Under the pieces are notes generated by a model, which did not search any database, had not been told where the DNA came from, and worked only from the letters and a program-made list of their open reading frames with translations. A program made the position numbers and the translations under genes. Shown here piece by piece: positions 1-8,738 of a stretch of DNA of 64,000 bases (position 1 is its first letter; each line of letters opens with the position of its first letter). Origin of the DNA: Chryseobacterium sp. VAUSW3 (lineage in GTDB: Bacteria; Bacteroidota; Bacteroidia; Flavobacteriales; Weeksellaceae); NCBI RefSeq assembly GCF_002205795.1, contig NZ_NIUY01000001.1:62001-126000 (forward strand). Direction: 5' to 3'.

Positions 1-1372
1 GCTGGATTTCTTCTTCCAGTTCTTTATCTGATTCTTTGCCTTCACCTTTGATTAAAAACATGGTTACGGCTGCAGCAATTATCAGACAAAACCCGCCTAC
101 CACAATATAATCGATGGACATGTTGCCGAAAAGATTTTTAACGATAGGCCCGCCGAATATTCCGTTGAAAATCTGAGGAATTACAATGAAAAAGTTGAAA
201 ATCCCCATATAAACGCCCATTTTTCTCTGCGGAATGGCATCGATGAGCATTGCATAAGGCATTGCCAGAATACTGGCCCAGGCAAATCCCAGCCCGATCA
301 TGGAAATCCAAAGCATACCGGTATCTTTAATAAAAAACATGGATATTAAGCCAAAACCTCCCGAGAGTAAAGCTAATGCATGAGTCTGTTTCTTTCCGAT
401 GGCTTTTGCTATAGGCGTTAATAAAAATGCAAACGGAATTGCAAATAAGTTATAAAGCCCAAACAAATGTCCGGTTAAATCACCTGCTTTATTAAATTCC
501 GCAGACTGCGTATCTTCGGGAGAAAGTCCGAAATGATGGGTAGCTAGAGCACTGGTGGTAAATACCCACATGGTAAACAAAGCAAACCAAGAGAAAAACT
601 GCACGGCACCCAATTTTTTCATCAGTGGTGGGATGGTCGCAAAATCCTTAAACATATCCGAAAACTTGGAACGGTGTTCCGTACCTTCTTCCCGGCCCTC
701 GAACTCAGCAAATTCCTTTGGTGAGTATTCTCTCGTCGTAAAAATGGTGTATAAAATAGAGGCAATTAAAACAGCTGCACCTATATAAAAGGCATAGATT
801 ACATTATTGGCTACATAACCTTCAGCCGCTACATTAGAAACGCCCATCTTGGTGAGCCAGTTGGGCATTTCGGAACCGATGACTGCGCCGATACCTATCA
901 GAATCGTCTGGATAGAGAAACCCAGCGTGCCCTGATGTTTCGGAAGCATATCTCCTACCAGCGCGCGGAAAGGTTCCATGGCAATATTCACGGAAAAATC
1001 CATCATGGCAAGGAAGATTACGGCCAACAACAATACATTGGCTGCGATGAGATGGGTTACAGAAGCCGCGTTTGGCAAAAGAACCAAACCGATGGCGCAC
1101 AAAACCGCACCAATGAGGAAGTAAGGTTTTCTTCTTCCGAGCGGACTCCAGGTATTATCGCCCATGTGACCGATGATGGGCTGAACGATTAATCCGGTAA
1201 TGGGTGCTACGAGCCAGAACCAGGAAAGTTGGTGCACATCAGCACCGAGGTTGGCGAGAATTCTGCTCGCATTTCCGTTCTGCAGGCCAAATGCCATTTG
1301 GATGCCGAGAAACCCCATACTCATATTGATAATCTGAGCGATACTGAGGTTGGGTTTTATTTTTTTAGCCAT
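1..1372 (-). CDS. MFS sugar transporter (maltose/SLC45-like), 3' end cut by window
   Basis: The reading frame is open from the ATG at 1370-1372 to the window edge, giving about 457 residues without a stop. The translation is strongly hydrophobic, with about twelve membrane segments. It has the loop motif GDNTWSPLGRRKPY near residue 70, typical of SLC45/sucrose-maltose carriers, and a charged KGEGKESDKELEEE stretch at the cut C-terminus. The family uses ion gradients to carry disaccharides across the inner membrane. It is the last gene of the starch locus on this strand, so import of maltose or glucose released in the periplasm is the natural role; the substrate is inferred from context only. 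Confidence 0.85.
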   Translation of the reverse strand, partial: MAKKIKPNLSIAQIINMSMGFLGIQMAFGLQNGNASRILANLGADVHQLSWFWLVAPITGLIVQPIIGHMGDNTWSPLGRRKPYFLIGAVLCAIGLVLLPNAASVTHLIAANVLLLAVIFLAMMDFSVNIAMEPFRALVGDMLPKHQGTLGFSIQTILIGIGAVIGSEMPNWLTKMGVSNVAAEGYVANNVIYAFYIGAAVLIASILYTIFTTREYSPKEFAEFEGREEGTEHRSKFSDMFKDFATIPPLMKKLGAVQFFSWFALFTMWVFTTSALATHHFGLSPEDTQSAEFNKAGDLTGHLFGLYNLFAIPFAFLLTPIAKAIGKKQTHALALLSGGFGLISMFFIKDTGMLWISMIGLGFAWASILAMPYAMLIDAIPQRKMGVYMGIFNFFIVIPQIFNGIFGGPIVKNLFGNMSIDYIVVGGFCLIIAAAVTMFLIKGEGKESDKELEEEIQ

Positions 1373-1392
1373 AACTTAATGAATAGGAATAT

Positions 1393-1923
1393 TTAATTTT
1401 TCTTTAATTCTGAAATTAATGCGTCCTCGATTGGCGTTTTTATTTTCACTACCTCATCGATGACCTCATTGGGAACTGTGGTGGATAAAACATACTGCCG
1501 GATTTTCCATTTGCCACCAATTTTTTCCAGGACGCCGGAACCGCGGCAGATTTTCATCTGGGTATCTAAAACCTCATCAAACCATGCATAGTTGCCGTCT
1601 TTGCTGAAAGTGATGCTTCTTTTCAGGGAAGTAAAATTCCAGGCTTTGCCTTTGTCAAAAAAAGGTTTTGCCCAAGCCATAAATTCTTTTTTGTTCCAGA
1701 CTTCGGTGGCGTCGGTACCGATGAACGTGGATTCTTCCGCAAACAGATCGAAATAATTTTTGTAATCGGCGGTTGCAGCGAAAGTATTGAGATCGTCGAG
1801 AACTTTGCTGATGTTTTTCTTCTGCACATTTTCGTAAAAGCCTTTATTTTGGGCTGAAAGTGTTACTGAAAATGTAAAAAACAGCAATAGGACTGCGATA
1901 AAATTTAGTTTTTTCATAATCAT
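1393..1923 (-). CDS. secreted NTF2-like (SnoaL/DUF4440-type) protein
   Basis: A protein of 176 residues with an N-terminal signal peptide (hydrophobic core at residues 8-20, SAQ cleavage site at about 23-25). Two in-frame ATGs (1923 and 1917) fit; the second gives a more usual MKKLN start. The mature part has the cone-fold pattern of the NTF2 superfamily: an opening helix, FDLFAEESTFIGTDATEVWNKKEF, and a C-terminal GGKWKIRQYVLS strand. Such proteins have no fixed activity; many are small-molecule binders. It lies 28 bp from the GH13 gene and 21 bp from the MFS gene, so it is probably cotranscribed with them. A direct role in starch use is not shown. Confidence 0.75.
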   Translation of the reverse strand: MIMKKLNFIAVLLLFFTFSVTLSAQNKGFYENVQKKNISKVLDDLNTFAATADYKNYFDLFAEESTFIGTDATEVWNKKEFMAWAKPFFDKGKAWNFTSLKRSITFSKDGNYAWFDEVLDTQMKICRGSGVLEKIGGKWKIRQYVLSTTVPNEVIDEVVKIKTPIEDALISELKKN

Positions 1924-1950
1924 GGTTTCTAAACTTACAGTTGCGTAAGA

Positions 1951-3810
1951 TTATTTCAATTCTAAAATTAAAGAAGATTTTCCTGAAACCGTTAATTTAT
2001 TTTTTGAATTTACCACAAAATCTTTTCCGGAGATGATATCCTTTCCTGCAGAAACTCCATCTAAAGACTCCGTGAAACGGTTCAAATCAAGAGTCTGTAC
2101 TTTTTCGTTATTGTTAATCACGACCATAACTTTCTCCTTTTCGTTATAACGGAAATACACATACACCCTATCTTTCGGCATATAATGTTTTGTTTTTCCG
2201 GTATGGATGACTTCTTTGCTTTTTCTCCAGTTCAGAACTTTCTGGGTGAAATCATGAAATTCTTTCTGTTCTGCAGTTCTGGTTGCCGGATTGAAAGCAT
2301 TCTGTGAATCCCCTTTCCAGCCTCCAGGGAAATCTCTTCGGATATCGGCATCGCCTTTCGATTTTTCGCCACGCATTCCGATTTCAGAGCCGTAATAAAT
2401 CTGCGGAATTCCGCGAACGGTGGAAATTAAAGTTAAGGCCATTTTGTAGTAACGCGAATCGCCGTTGAAGATTTCGTTGAATCTTTCCGTATCGTGGTTT
2501 TCGAAGAATACGAGGATGTTGTTGATGTCCGGATACAGAAAATCGTTTCCGAAGGAATTGTAAATTTTAATCATCCCCTTGTCCCAGCTGTCTTCTTCTT
2601 TCAGTGCTGAAGGCAGATCTGTGTAAAGCGTGAAATCCATAACCGAAGGAAGATTGGAGTTGTAACCATCGATCTCACCGATTTTTGAATCTTTCTGCCA
2701 GTAGGAAACATGCGCCGGATTATACATCCAGGCTTCTCCCACAATATTGAATTTCGGATATTCGTCGGTAATCGCTTTAGCCCATTTTGCCATGGCCACT
2801 TTATCGTTGTAAGGATACGTATCCACGCGCAGCCCGCCAAGTTCGGCATATTCAATCCACCAAATGGCGTTTTGGGTTAAATATTTTAGAACCAAAGGAT
2901 TGCTTTGGTTTAAATCAGGCATTGTGGTATCAAACCAACCGTTGAGCGCTTCTTTTTTATCGGTATCTGCCACGTTGGTATCAAACTGCGAAGTGATTCG
3001 GTAATTGGATCGCTTGAAACCATATTTTCCTTCACCGTCCGGAAACTGATGAATCCAGTCTTTGGTCGGTAAATCCTGAATGAGCCAGTGCGAAATTCCC
3101 CAGTGGTTGGTCACATAATCCTGAATAAGCATCATGCCGCGTTCCTGAAGTTCGCGCGAAAGTTCAAGATATTCTTCGTTGGTTCCGTAGCGTCCGTCGA
3201 TTTTGTATAAATCGGTTTGGGCGTACCCGTGATAAGAAGTCTGCTTCTCATTATCTTCGTTTGCCGGTGTAAGCCAAAGTGCCGTTGCGCCAAGATTTTT
3301 CAGATAATCCAGATTGTTGATGATTCCCCGCAAATCGCCGCCGTGTCTTCCGTTTGGTGCATCGCGGTTGAGTTTATCGGTGAGGTTTTTCTGTGAATCG
3401 TTAGAAGGGTCACCGTTTGCAAACCGGTCTGGCATGATGAGATACATTACATCTTTCGAGGTGAATGAATTTCTGTCAGCGGAACCAGGCTTTCGGTTTT
3501 TGAGTTCGTAATTGTAGGAATACCGTGTTCTGTTCTTTTCCTTAAAATTAATTTTAAAGGAAGAAGTATTGATTTCGTTGGTATTTACGGTAATAAAAAC
3601 ATAATTGGGATTTTCGGTTTTTGTGAGATTTATGACCTGAACATTGTCGGATAATTCTACAGAATATTTTGAAATATCTTTCCCGTAAACTAAAATCTGA
3701 AGTTCCGGGTTTTTCATTCCTTTCCACCAGAAGGCGGGCTCCACTTTCTGGATTTGGGCAGATGAGAAAGAAAAAACGAGGATAAAAAATACTGAAATAT
3801 AGTTCTTCAT
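1951..3810 (-). CDS. susA: GH13 alpha-amylase / neopullulanase-type (SusA-like)
   Basis: A 619-residue enzyme with a signal peptide ending at SSAQ (residue 19). An N-terminal beta domain (to about 110) precedes a GH13 barrel that starts at DVMYLIMPDRFANGD (120-134). The catalytic triad is visible: nucleophile Asp330 in GLRVDTYPY, acid/base Glu359 in IVGEAW, and Asp440 in FFENHDTERF. The N-domain plus the MPDRFANGD motif is typical of cyclomaltodextrinase/neopullulanase enzymes, which cut alpha-1,4 links in maltodextrins. No lipobox, so periplasmic rather than surface-anchored, as in Bacteroides SusA. A terminator-like hairpin separates it from the GH97 gene upstream, yet the two work on the same substrate. 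Confidence 0.92.
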   Translation of the reverse strand: MKNYISVFFILVFSFSSAQIQKVEPAFWWKGMKNPELQILVYGKDISKYSVELSDNVQVINLTKTENPNYVFITVNTNEINTSSFKINFKEKNRTRYSYNYELKNRKPGSADRNSFTSKDVMYLIMPDRFANGDPSNDSQKNLTDKLNRDAPNGRHGGDLRGIINNLDYLKNLGATALWLTPANEDNEKQTSYHGYAQTDLYKIDGRYGTNEEYLELSRELQERGMMLIQDYVTNHWGISHWLIQDLPTKDWIHQFPDGEGKYGFKRSNYRITSQFDTNVADTDKKEALNGWFDTTMPDLNQSNPLVLKYLTQNAIWWIEYAELGGLRVDTYPYNDKVAMAKWAKAITDEYPKFNIVGEAWMYNPAHVSYWQKDSKIGEIDGYNSNLPSVMDFTLYTDLPSALKEEDSWDKGMIKIYNSFGNDFLYPDINNILVFFENHDTERFNEIFNGDSRYYKMALTLISTVRGIPQIYYGSEIGMRGEKSKGDADIRRDFPGGWKGDSQNAFNPATRTAEQKEFHDFTQKVLNWRKSKEVIHTGKTKHYMPKDRVYVYFRYNEKEKVMVVINNNEKVQTLDLNRFTESLDGVSAGKDIISGKDFVVNSKNKLTVSGKSSLILELK

Positions 3811-3844
3811 TTTAAATTTTGGCTAAAGCCTTTGGTTTAGTTCT

Positions 3845-3869
3845 TAAAAAAACGGGCTGAAGCCCGTTT
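3845..3869 (-). terminator. hairpin after the GH97 gene
   Basis: Perfect inverted repeat AAACGGGCT / AGCCCGTTT (3850-3858 and 3861-3869). Read on the minus strand it is followed by a T run, as in a Rho-independent terminator. It sits between the GH97 stop and the GH13 start; a second small palindrome (GGCTAAAGCC, 3821-3830) follows. Confidence 0.65.
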
Positions 3870-3877
3870 CTAATGAT

Positions 3878-6034
3878 TTATTTTACCGGTTTCACAGAAA
3901 TGGCGTATCCACCGCTTCTTGCAAGCTTCATCGGTAGTTTCGATGAACTGGTTACGGTTTTCTTATAGATTTTGTAGGATTGCGGATTGTTGATATAATC
4001 AGCATTGTCGCCATCGGCATACACGGTGGCTTCGTACTTTTTACCTTTCGGTAGGAAAGAAAAATCTACGGTGTAGTTTCTTGCATTTTCGTCGGTAATT
4101 CCGCCGATATACCACTCGTCTTTGCCTTTTGCTTTTCTTGCGGTGTGGATATAATCTCCAGGTTCTGCAGAAAGGATTTTAGTATCATCCCAATCTACCG
4201 CAACGTCTTTGATGAACTGGAATGCATCCATATGCCGGGCGTAATTTTCGGGTAAATCTGCCGCCATCTGCAGCGGAGAATACATTACAACATACAGTGC
4301 AAGCTGCTTCACAAGCGTGGTTTTTACAAATCTTTTATCTCCGGGGAAATAATAATCCAGTTTAGTCTGGAAGATTCCCGGGGTATAATCCATTGGGCCG
4401 CCCATAAATCTGGTAAACGGAAGAATGGTCTGGTGATCGGGATTATTTCCGCCAAAAGCTTCGAATTCGGTACCGCGTGCAGCTTCAGCGGCGATCCAGT
4501 TCGGATAAGTTCTGCTTAAACCGGTTGGACGGACGGATTCATGGGAATTCACCATGATTTTATATTCATGTGCTTTTTCGGCAATTCTCAGATAATGATT
4601 GATGGTCCATTGGGAATAATGGTGTTCGCCACGCGGAATGATATTTCCCACATAACCGGTTTTCACCGATGGATAATCGTATTTGTTCATCAGCTGGAAA
4701 GCTTTGTCAGCCCAACGTTCGTAATTGGTCGCAGAGCCGGAAGTTTCGTGGTGCATCATGAGTTTCATCCCTTTGGAATGGGCATAATCATTCAGCATTT
4801 TGATATCGAAATCCGGATAAGGCGTGATGAAATCGAAAACAAATTCTTTGCTGTGACCGAACCAGTCTTCCCAACCTGCATTCCAGCCTTCAATAAGAAG
4901 CGCATCAAAACCGTGAGCAGAAGCGAAATCAATGTATTCTTTAACTTTGGTATTGTTCGCCGCGTGTTTTCCGTTCGGGGTAAGTTTAGAAAAATCAGTT
5001 TTTCCGATGTGAACATTATTGGCGGTTGAATACGACCAGTTCGATTTACCGATGATCATTTCCCACCAAACGCCCATGTATTTTGTGGGTTTGATGTACG
5101 AAGTATCCTTATATTCCGTAGGTTCGTTCAGGTTGAAAATCATTTTCGAAGCCAGAACTTCTTCGGCTTTTGGCGAAACAATGATGGTTCTCCACGGCGA
5201 AACTGCAGGGGTCTGAATATACCCTTTCGCACCCTGCGCGTCAGGAGTTAAATGTGTTTTAAATTTGAAATTCGCAGCATCAAGTTCCAGATTGGAAGCC
5301 GGATAATTAATGACTGCAGCCTCAGAAATATTCACATACAATTGGTCTTTTCCTTCTTTTTTAAGCATTAAAGGCGTTTGAACCGCATTTTTAATTAAAG
5401 ACTGTGATGCATTTCCGTCGTAGGAAGTTGGCCATTTTGCAGGAACTTCCGAAAGATTCGAGGTTTGAGTCTGATATTCCTGAGAATCGTAATCTCCGGC
5501 AAGCCACCAGGCTTTCATATCGGTTGGAAGATCGATTTCGGAATCTTCTTCGCGGATTATGAAATAATTAAGGTTTTTCTGCTCGGGGAACTCATATCTA
5601 AAACCTAAACCATCATTAAACAACCTGAATTTCACAATAATATGTCTGTCGTTTTCATCCTGATTTAAAGTTACAGCCAGTTCGTTATAATGGTTGATGT
5701 AGGATTTTTTCTCGCCCATAATCGGATCCCAGGACTCATTTTTGGAATCAAATTTTTCAGCGGTTTTGGTAAATCCGCTGTCGAGATTTTTACCTTTCTG
5801 GTCTTTGTTTTCTATTTCCGAGGCAAACTGAATGTCGCCGTCTCTCAACAGTCTTAATCCTAATTTTGAATCTTCAACCACGGTTTTCCCCTGATATTTA
5901 AGATTGTAATAAGGCACTCCGCTTTTGAGTTGAAAATTCATTTCAAATTTTCCGTCGGGAGATTTTAAAGACTGTGCGTTAAGTGCGAAACTTCCCATCA
6001 GCAGGAAAAGCGCAGATATTTTTATATTTTTCAT
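3878..6034 (-). CDS. susB: GH97 alpha-glucosidase (SusB-like)
   Basis: 718 residues with a signal peptide (cleavage after about residue 20). GH97 layout: N-terminal beta-sandwich (about 25-290), central barrel (about 300-590, with FDALLIEGWNAGWEDW at 376-391) and a C-terminal beta domain. Glutamates at 186, 382, 430, 499 and 523 lie in the expected motifs (DSQEYQ, LIEGW, HHETSG, NSHE, RGTEFEAFGG). They match the five functional glutamates I recall for Bacteroides SusB (194, 391, 439, 508, 532) with an almost constant offset of 8-9. That predicts the inverting alpha-glucosidase subtype rather than the retaining alpha-galactosidase one. It would release glucose from maltooligosaccharides in the periplasm. 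A terminator upstream suggests its own promoter, though I found no good -7 element. Confidence 0.93.
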   Translation of the reverse strand: MKNIKISALFLLMGSFALNAQSLKSPDGKFEMNFQLKSGVPYYNLKYQGKTVVEDSKLGLRLLRDGDIQFASEIENKDQKGKNLDSGFTKTAEKFDSKNESWDPIMGEKKSYINHYNELAVTLNQDENDRHIIVKFRLFNDGLGFRYEFPEQKNLNYFIIREEDSEIDLPTDMKAWWLAGDYDSQEYQTQTSNLSEVPAKWPTSYDGNASQSLIKNAVQTPLMLKKEGKDQLYVNISEAAVINYPASNLELDAANFKFKTHLTPDAQGAKGYIQTPAVSPWRTIIVSPKAEEVLASKMIFNLNEPTEYKDTSYIKPTKYMGVWWEMIIGKSNWSYSTANNVHIGKTDFSKLTPNGKHAANNTKVKEYIDFASAHGFDALLIEGWNAGWEDWFGHSKEFVFDFITPYPDFDIKMLNDYAHSKGMKLMMHHETSGSATNYERWADKAFQLMNKYDYPSVKTGYVGNIIPRGEHHYSQWTINHYLRIAEKAHEYKIMVNSHESVRPTGLSRTYPNWIAAEAARGTEFEAFGGNNPDHQTILPFTRFMGGPMDYTPGIFQTKLDYYFPGDKRFVKTTLVKQLALYVVMYSPLQMAADLPENYARHMDAFQFIKDVAVDWDDTKILSAEPGDYIHTARKAKGKDEWYIGGITDENARNYTVDFSFLPKGKKYEATVYADGDNADYINNPQSYKIYKKTVTSSSKLPMKLARSGGYAISVKPVK

Positions 6035-6111
6035 ACAATAATTTTCGAATCAATAAATTTAGAAAAAATGTGAGTAATATCCAACTTTTTGAGCAATCAA
6101 TTGCGCCTTTT

Positions 6112-6147
6112 AAAAACAAAAAACTGCTGCCGAAAAGCAACAGTTTT
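6112..6147 (-). terminator. Rho-independent terminator of the susCDE(F) block
   Basis: Eleven-base stem with one G-T pair (6120-6130 with 6137-6147, six-base loop), followed on the minus strand by a T-rich run. It lies directly after the last SusE/F-type gene, so susC-susD-susE-susF form one transcription unit ending before the GH97 gene. Confidence 0.8.
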
Positions 6148-6170
6148 ATAAATAATTATTTGTAATCTGG

Positions 6171-7601
6171 TTACTGAGGCGTTAATTTATAAGTCCCCAA
6201 TTTTATGTTTGCCGTGATTTTGTATAATGCACCGCCACCATCGAATTGGATGTTATCATTATCTCCTTTTGGCCCAAGGAATCCTGAGTTTCCACCGGTG
6301 TGGATATTTGCCCACTCTAAATCTCCCCAAGCCTGCTGGCCGATGAATTTGAATTGGGCTCCGTCCGGGATTGCGATTGTATATTCGTAAACACCATCGT
6401 TCACCTGCTGCATTGGCAAGGCGTTGTTCGCATCCCAACCGTTAAGTGAACCTACCAAGTATAAATTGGTTGGTAAAGTTGGCAGCGCAGATGGAGTTAC
6501 CGTGATGTCTCTTGAATTCTGATCGATTGTAATTTTGTACATTCCAGAGTTTCCTGTAAACTTCATATTCTCATTTCCTGAAGGCTCCAGATTGGTTGAC
6601 CAGGTATTGAAGTATTTGTAAGAATCGTTAATTCCTGAAGCATTTAAACTGTAATTAATCGGGCCCCAGTCCTGCTGACCGAGGAATCTGAATTCGCCGT
6701 TCTGCTCAAGATAAGTATAGATCTCTGAAATTTCATTGGTATTTTTCAAAAGCTGCGATTCACCTGCATTCCAGCCAACTGCTGTTCCGCCACCAACTAA
6801 GTAGAAGTTTACGTAAGCAGGTTGGTACGGTGTTACTTTGAAGGTTACAATCTGTGAAACTTTTGTGATGGTACCGCCGGCAGAAGCTGTTGTTGCAGTA
6901 ACGCGAACATCAACTTCTGAAGATACTCCTACCGGTAAGCCCAGTTTAAGTACCGCATCGTTCAGATTGAAATTAGTCCATGCCAATTCTTTGGTATTAA
7001 CAGTAGTTCCTGCAGAAGAGAATGTAGTTGAGCCTTTAGGGGCAATTTCTACATTATAATTCACATTTACACCGTAAGAATAGTCTGTCCAGGTAACAGT
7101 AGCAGCGGTGGCAAGTGGGTTGGCTGCATCGAGCACGATCGCCTGTCCTGCCGTAGGTTTAGTGATCACCGGAACATCAACCGGGTAAGGGGTTACTGTA
7201 AAAGAAATCGCATTAGATACTGCGCTTCCACTTTCTACTCTAACGTACACTTTGGAAGGTGAATATGGGCTTATTCCCGCCTGAAGCATCGCAGTATTTA
7301 ATTCACCAATTGTTGTTTTAAGTACATTGGTAGTTGGGGTTCCCAATACTGCCTTGTTTTTAAAATCTTCGGTTGAAGAAACTACCACTGAATAAGAAGT
7401 GGCCGCTGCAAGTTTATCCCAGGTAAGAATGTAGGGATTATTTTGCATAGTAGGGTAAAGCACTGCCGCACCCAAAGTGGTGTCGTGTAACTTAAACGAT
7501 GCTTCTGCAGTCGTCCAGTTGCGGTCGGCATCCTCTCTACAAGAGGTGATTAAAAGCAATGGTAAAATCAATACCATTATTGTTTTAAATATATTTTTCA
7601 T
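6171..7601 (-). CDS. SusE/SusF-type starch-binding outer-membrane lipoprotein
   Basis: 476 residues, lipoprotein signal with lipobox LITSC (Cys21) followed by acidic residues, the flavobacterial surface-export context. The first half holds Ig-like repeats of the SusE N-terminal type, each ending in a TVTPYPV/KVTPYQPA linker. The second half has two tandem carbohydrate-binding modules: one from FYLVGGGTAVGWN (about 265-370), the other from LYLVGSLNGWDANN (about 380-475). Both repeat the pattern W/GQQ.WG...FTGNSGMYKITI. In Bacteroides such modules bind starch through aromatic residues; here GQQDWG and GQQAWG are candidate binding loops. It is the distal gene of the susCD operon. Confidence 0.88.
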   Translation of the reverse strand: MKNIFKTIMVLILPLLLITSCREDADRNWTTAEASFKLHDTTLGAAVLYPTMQNNPYILTWDKLAAATSYSVVVSSTEDFKNKAVLGTPTTNVLKTTIGELNTAMLQAGISPYSPSKVYVRVESGSAVSNAISFTVTPYPVDVPVITKPTAGQAIVLDAANPLATAATVTWTDYSYGVNVNYNVEIAPKGSTTFSSAGTTVNTKELAWTNFNLNDAVLKLGLPVGVSSEVDVRVTATTASAGGTITKVSQIVTFKVTPYQPAYVNFYLVGGGTAVGWNAGESQLLKNTNEISEIYTYLEQNGEFRFLGQQDWGPINYSLNASGINDSYKYFNTWSTNLEPSGNENMKFTGNSGMYKITIDQNSRDITVTPSALPTLPTNLYLVGSLNGWDANNALPMQQVNDGVYEYTIAIPDGAQFKFIGQQAWGDLEWANIHTGGNSGFLGPKGDNDNIQFDGGGALYKITANIKLGTYKLTPQ

Positions 7602-7627
7602 AAGATTTAATTAATAATTGTGGATGA

Positions 7628-8719
7628 TTATTTTACCGGAATTAGCGTGTAATCTCCCGTTGCATCGTTGAAATAAACATCATAAGTCCATTCTGCTGAT
7701 AAGGGAATATTTGCACCGTTAATTGTTGCGGTTCCAAAGAACTCCGAATTTGTTCCCCAGTTAGTATCCCAGGAATTATTGGCTCTGAATTTAAATTCAC
7801 CACCAGAAAGGCTTACTCCTTTTTTCATCCATACATGTGGATCGAAGGCAGATTGGGTAAGTTGTGTATCTGTATCCCAGTTTCCGTTGACTGAGCCAAT
7901 GATCGAAATACTGCTGTAGGTTGTTGTCGGCGCAGTCACCGGCTCAAAGGTATAGGTTAGCGCTGAAGTATCTATAGTAAGTTTGTAATAACCTTCAGTC
8001 AATACCTTGATATCACCTGAACCACCGTCTGTACTTAACTGCCCTGCAGCTGCTCCTAACCCGAACTGTGCATCCCATGACCCTTTAACCTTAATCATTT
8101 TGAATCCACCTACCTTGAACAGTCCGGTAAATGTATATTTAGACGCATCTGCGGTTTTTAGCAATGGCAATAAATTGCCATTTGTGGCTAAATTATCCCA
8201 GCCTCCAGCTGTGGCATCTCCAATCAAATAAAGGTCAACAAAATCATAAGTTGGGCTTGCCAAATATGGGGTAATGTTAATGCTTGTTACCTTAGACTGC
8301 TGCTGTAAAACATTGTCTCCCAAATATGAAGTAACTCTGAAATACATCTTCTGAGATTCAAAAGGAACAAGACCGATTCTCTTAGCAGCCTCGTTCATTT
8401 CCTGATTGGTAAAAGAAACATTAGTTACCGACTGTGCGGTTTGTGCAAGCAGATAAGAATCAGCAAAGGATTCTGTTTTACTGATTTCGACATGATACTT
8501 TACCTCTACAGGTACCGTGAACGTCGCGCGCTCCCAGCTAACTGTTAATGCAGGATTCTGTGGAAAATTCTGATCAAGGAATAAATTCTCTGCAGACAGA
8601 TCCATCACGATTGGTGCCGACTGGTTTTCAACCGTAATAATATCGCGGTCCTCACATGAAATCAATCCGAAAATCATGATTACAGCGAGAAAAAGTTTAT
8701 TAATTGTTATATTTTTCAT
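7628..8719 (-). CDS. susE: SusE-type starch-binding outer-membrane lipoprotein
   Basis: 363 residues, lipobox GLISC with Cys22. One N-terminal SusE Ig-like domain (about 30-150, ending ITPYLASP), then two carbohydrate-binding modules starting at LYLIGDATAGGWDN (about 163) and ISIIGSVNGNWDTD (about 273). It is a shorter relative of the next gene in the operon, which has one more Ig-like repeat; the pair probably plays the roles of SusE and SusF. The gene lies 19 bp from susD and 26 bp from its paralogue, consistent with one transcript. Confidence 0.87.
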   Translation of the reverse strand: MKNITINKLFLAVIMIFGLISCEDRDIITVENQSAPIVMDLSAENLFLDQNFPQNPALTVSWERATFTVPVEVKYHVEISKTESFADSYLLAQTAQSVTNVSFTNQEMNEAAKRIGLVPFESQKMYFRVTSYLGDNVLQQQSKVTSINITPYLASPTYDFVDLYLIGDATAGGWDNLATNGNLLPLLKTADASKYTFTGLFKVGGFKMIKVKGSWDAQFGLGAAAGQLSTDGGSGDIKVLTEGYYKLTIDTSALTYTFEPVTAPTTTYSSISIIGSVNGNWDTDTQLTQSAFDPHVWMKKGVSLSGGEFKFRANNSWDTNWGTNSEFFGTATINGANIPLSAEWTYDVYFNDATGDYTLIPVK

Positions 8720-8738
8720 TGTATTGCTAAATTAGGTA

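Noticed and set aside
834-1192. Frames on both strands inside the MFS transporter gene
   Set aside because: They are shadows; the transporter frame is continuous to the window edge and gives a membrane protein.
4541-5029. 162-codon plus-strand frame inside the GH97 gene
   Set aside because: It is antisense to a well-conserved enzyme frame with catalytic motifs and has no promoter.
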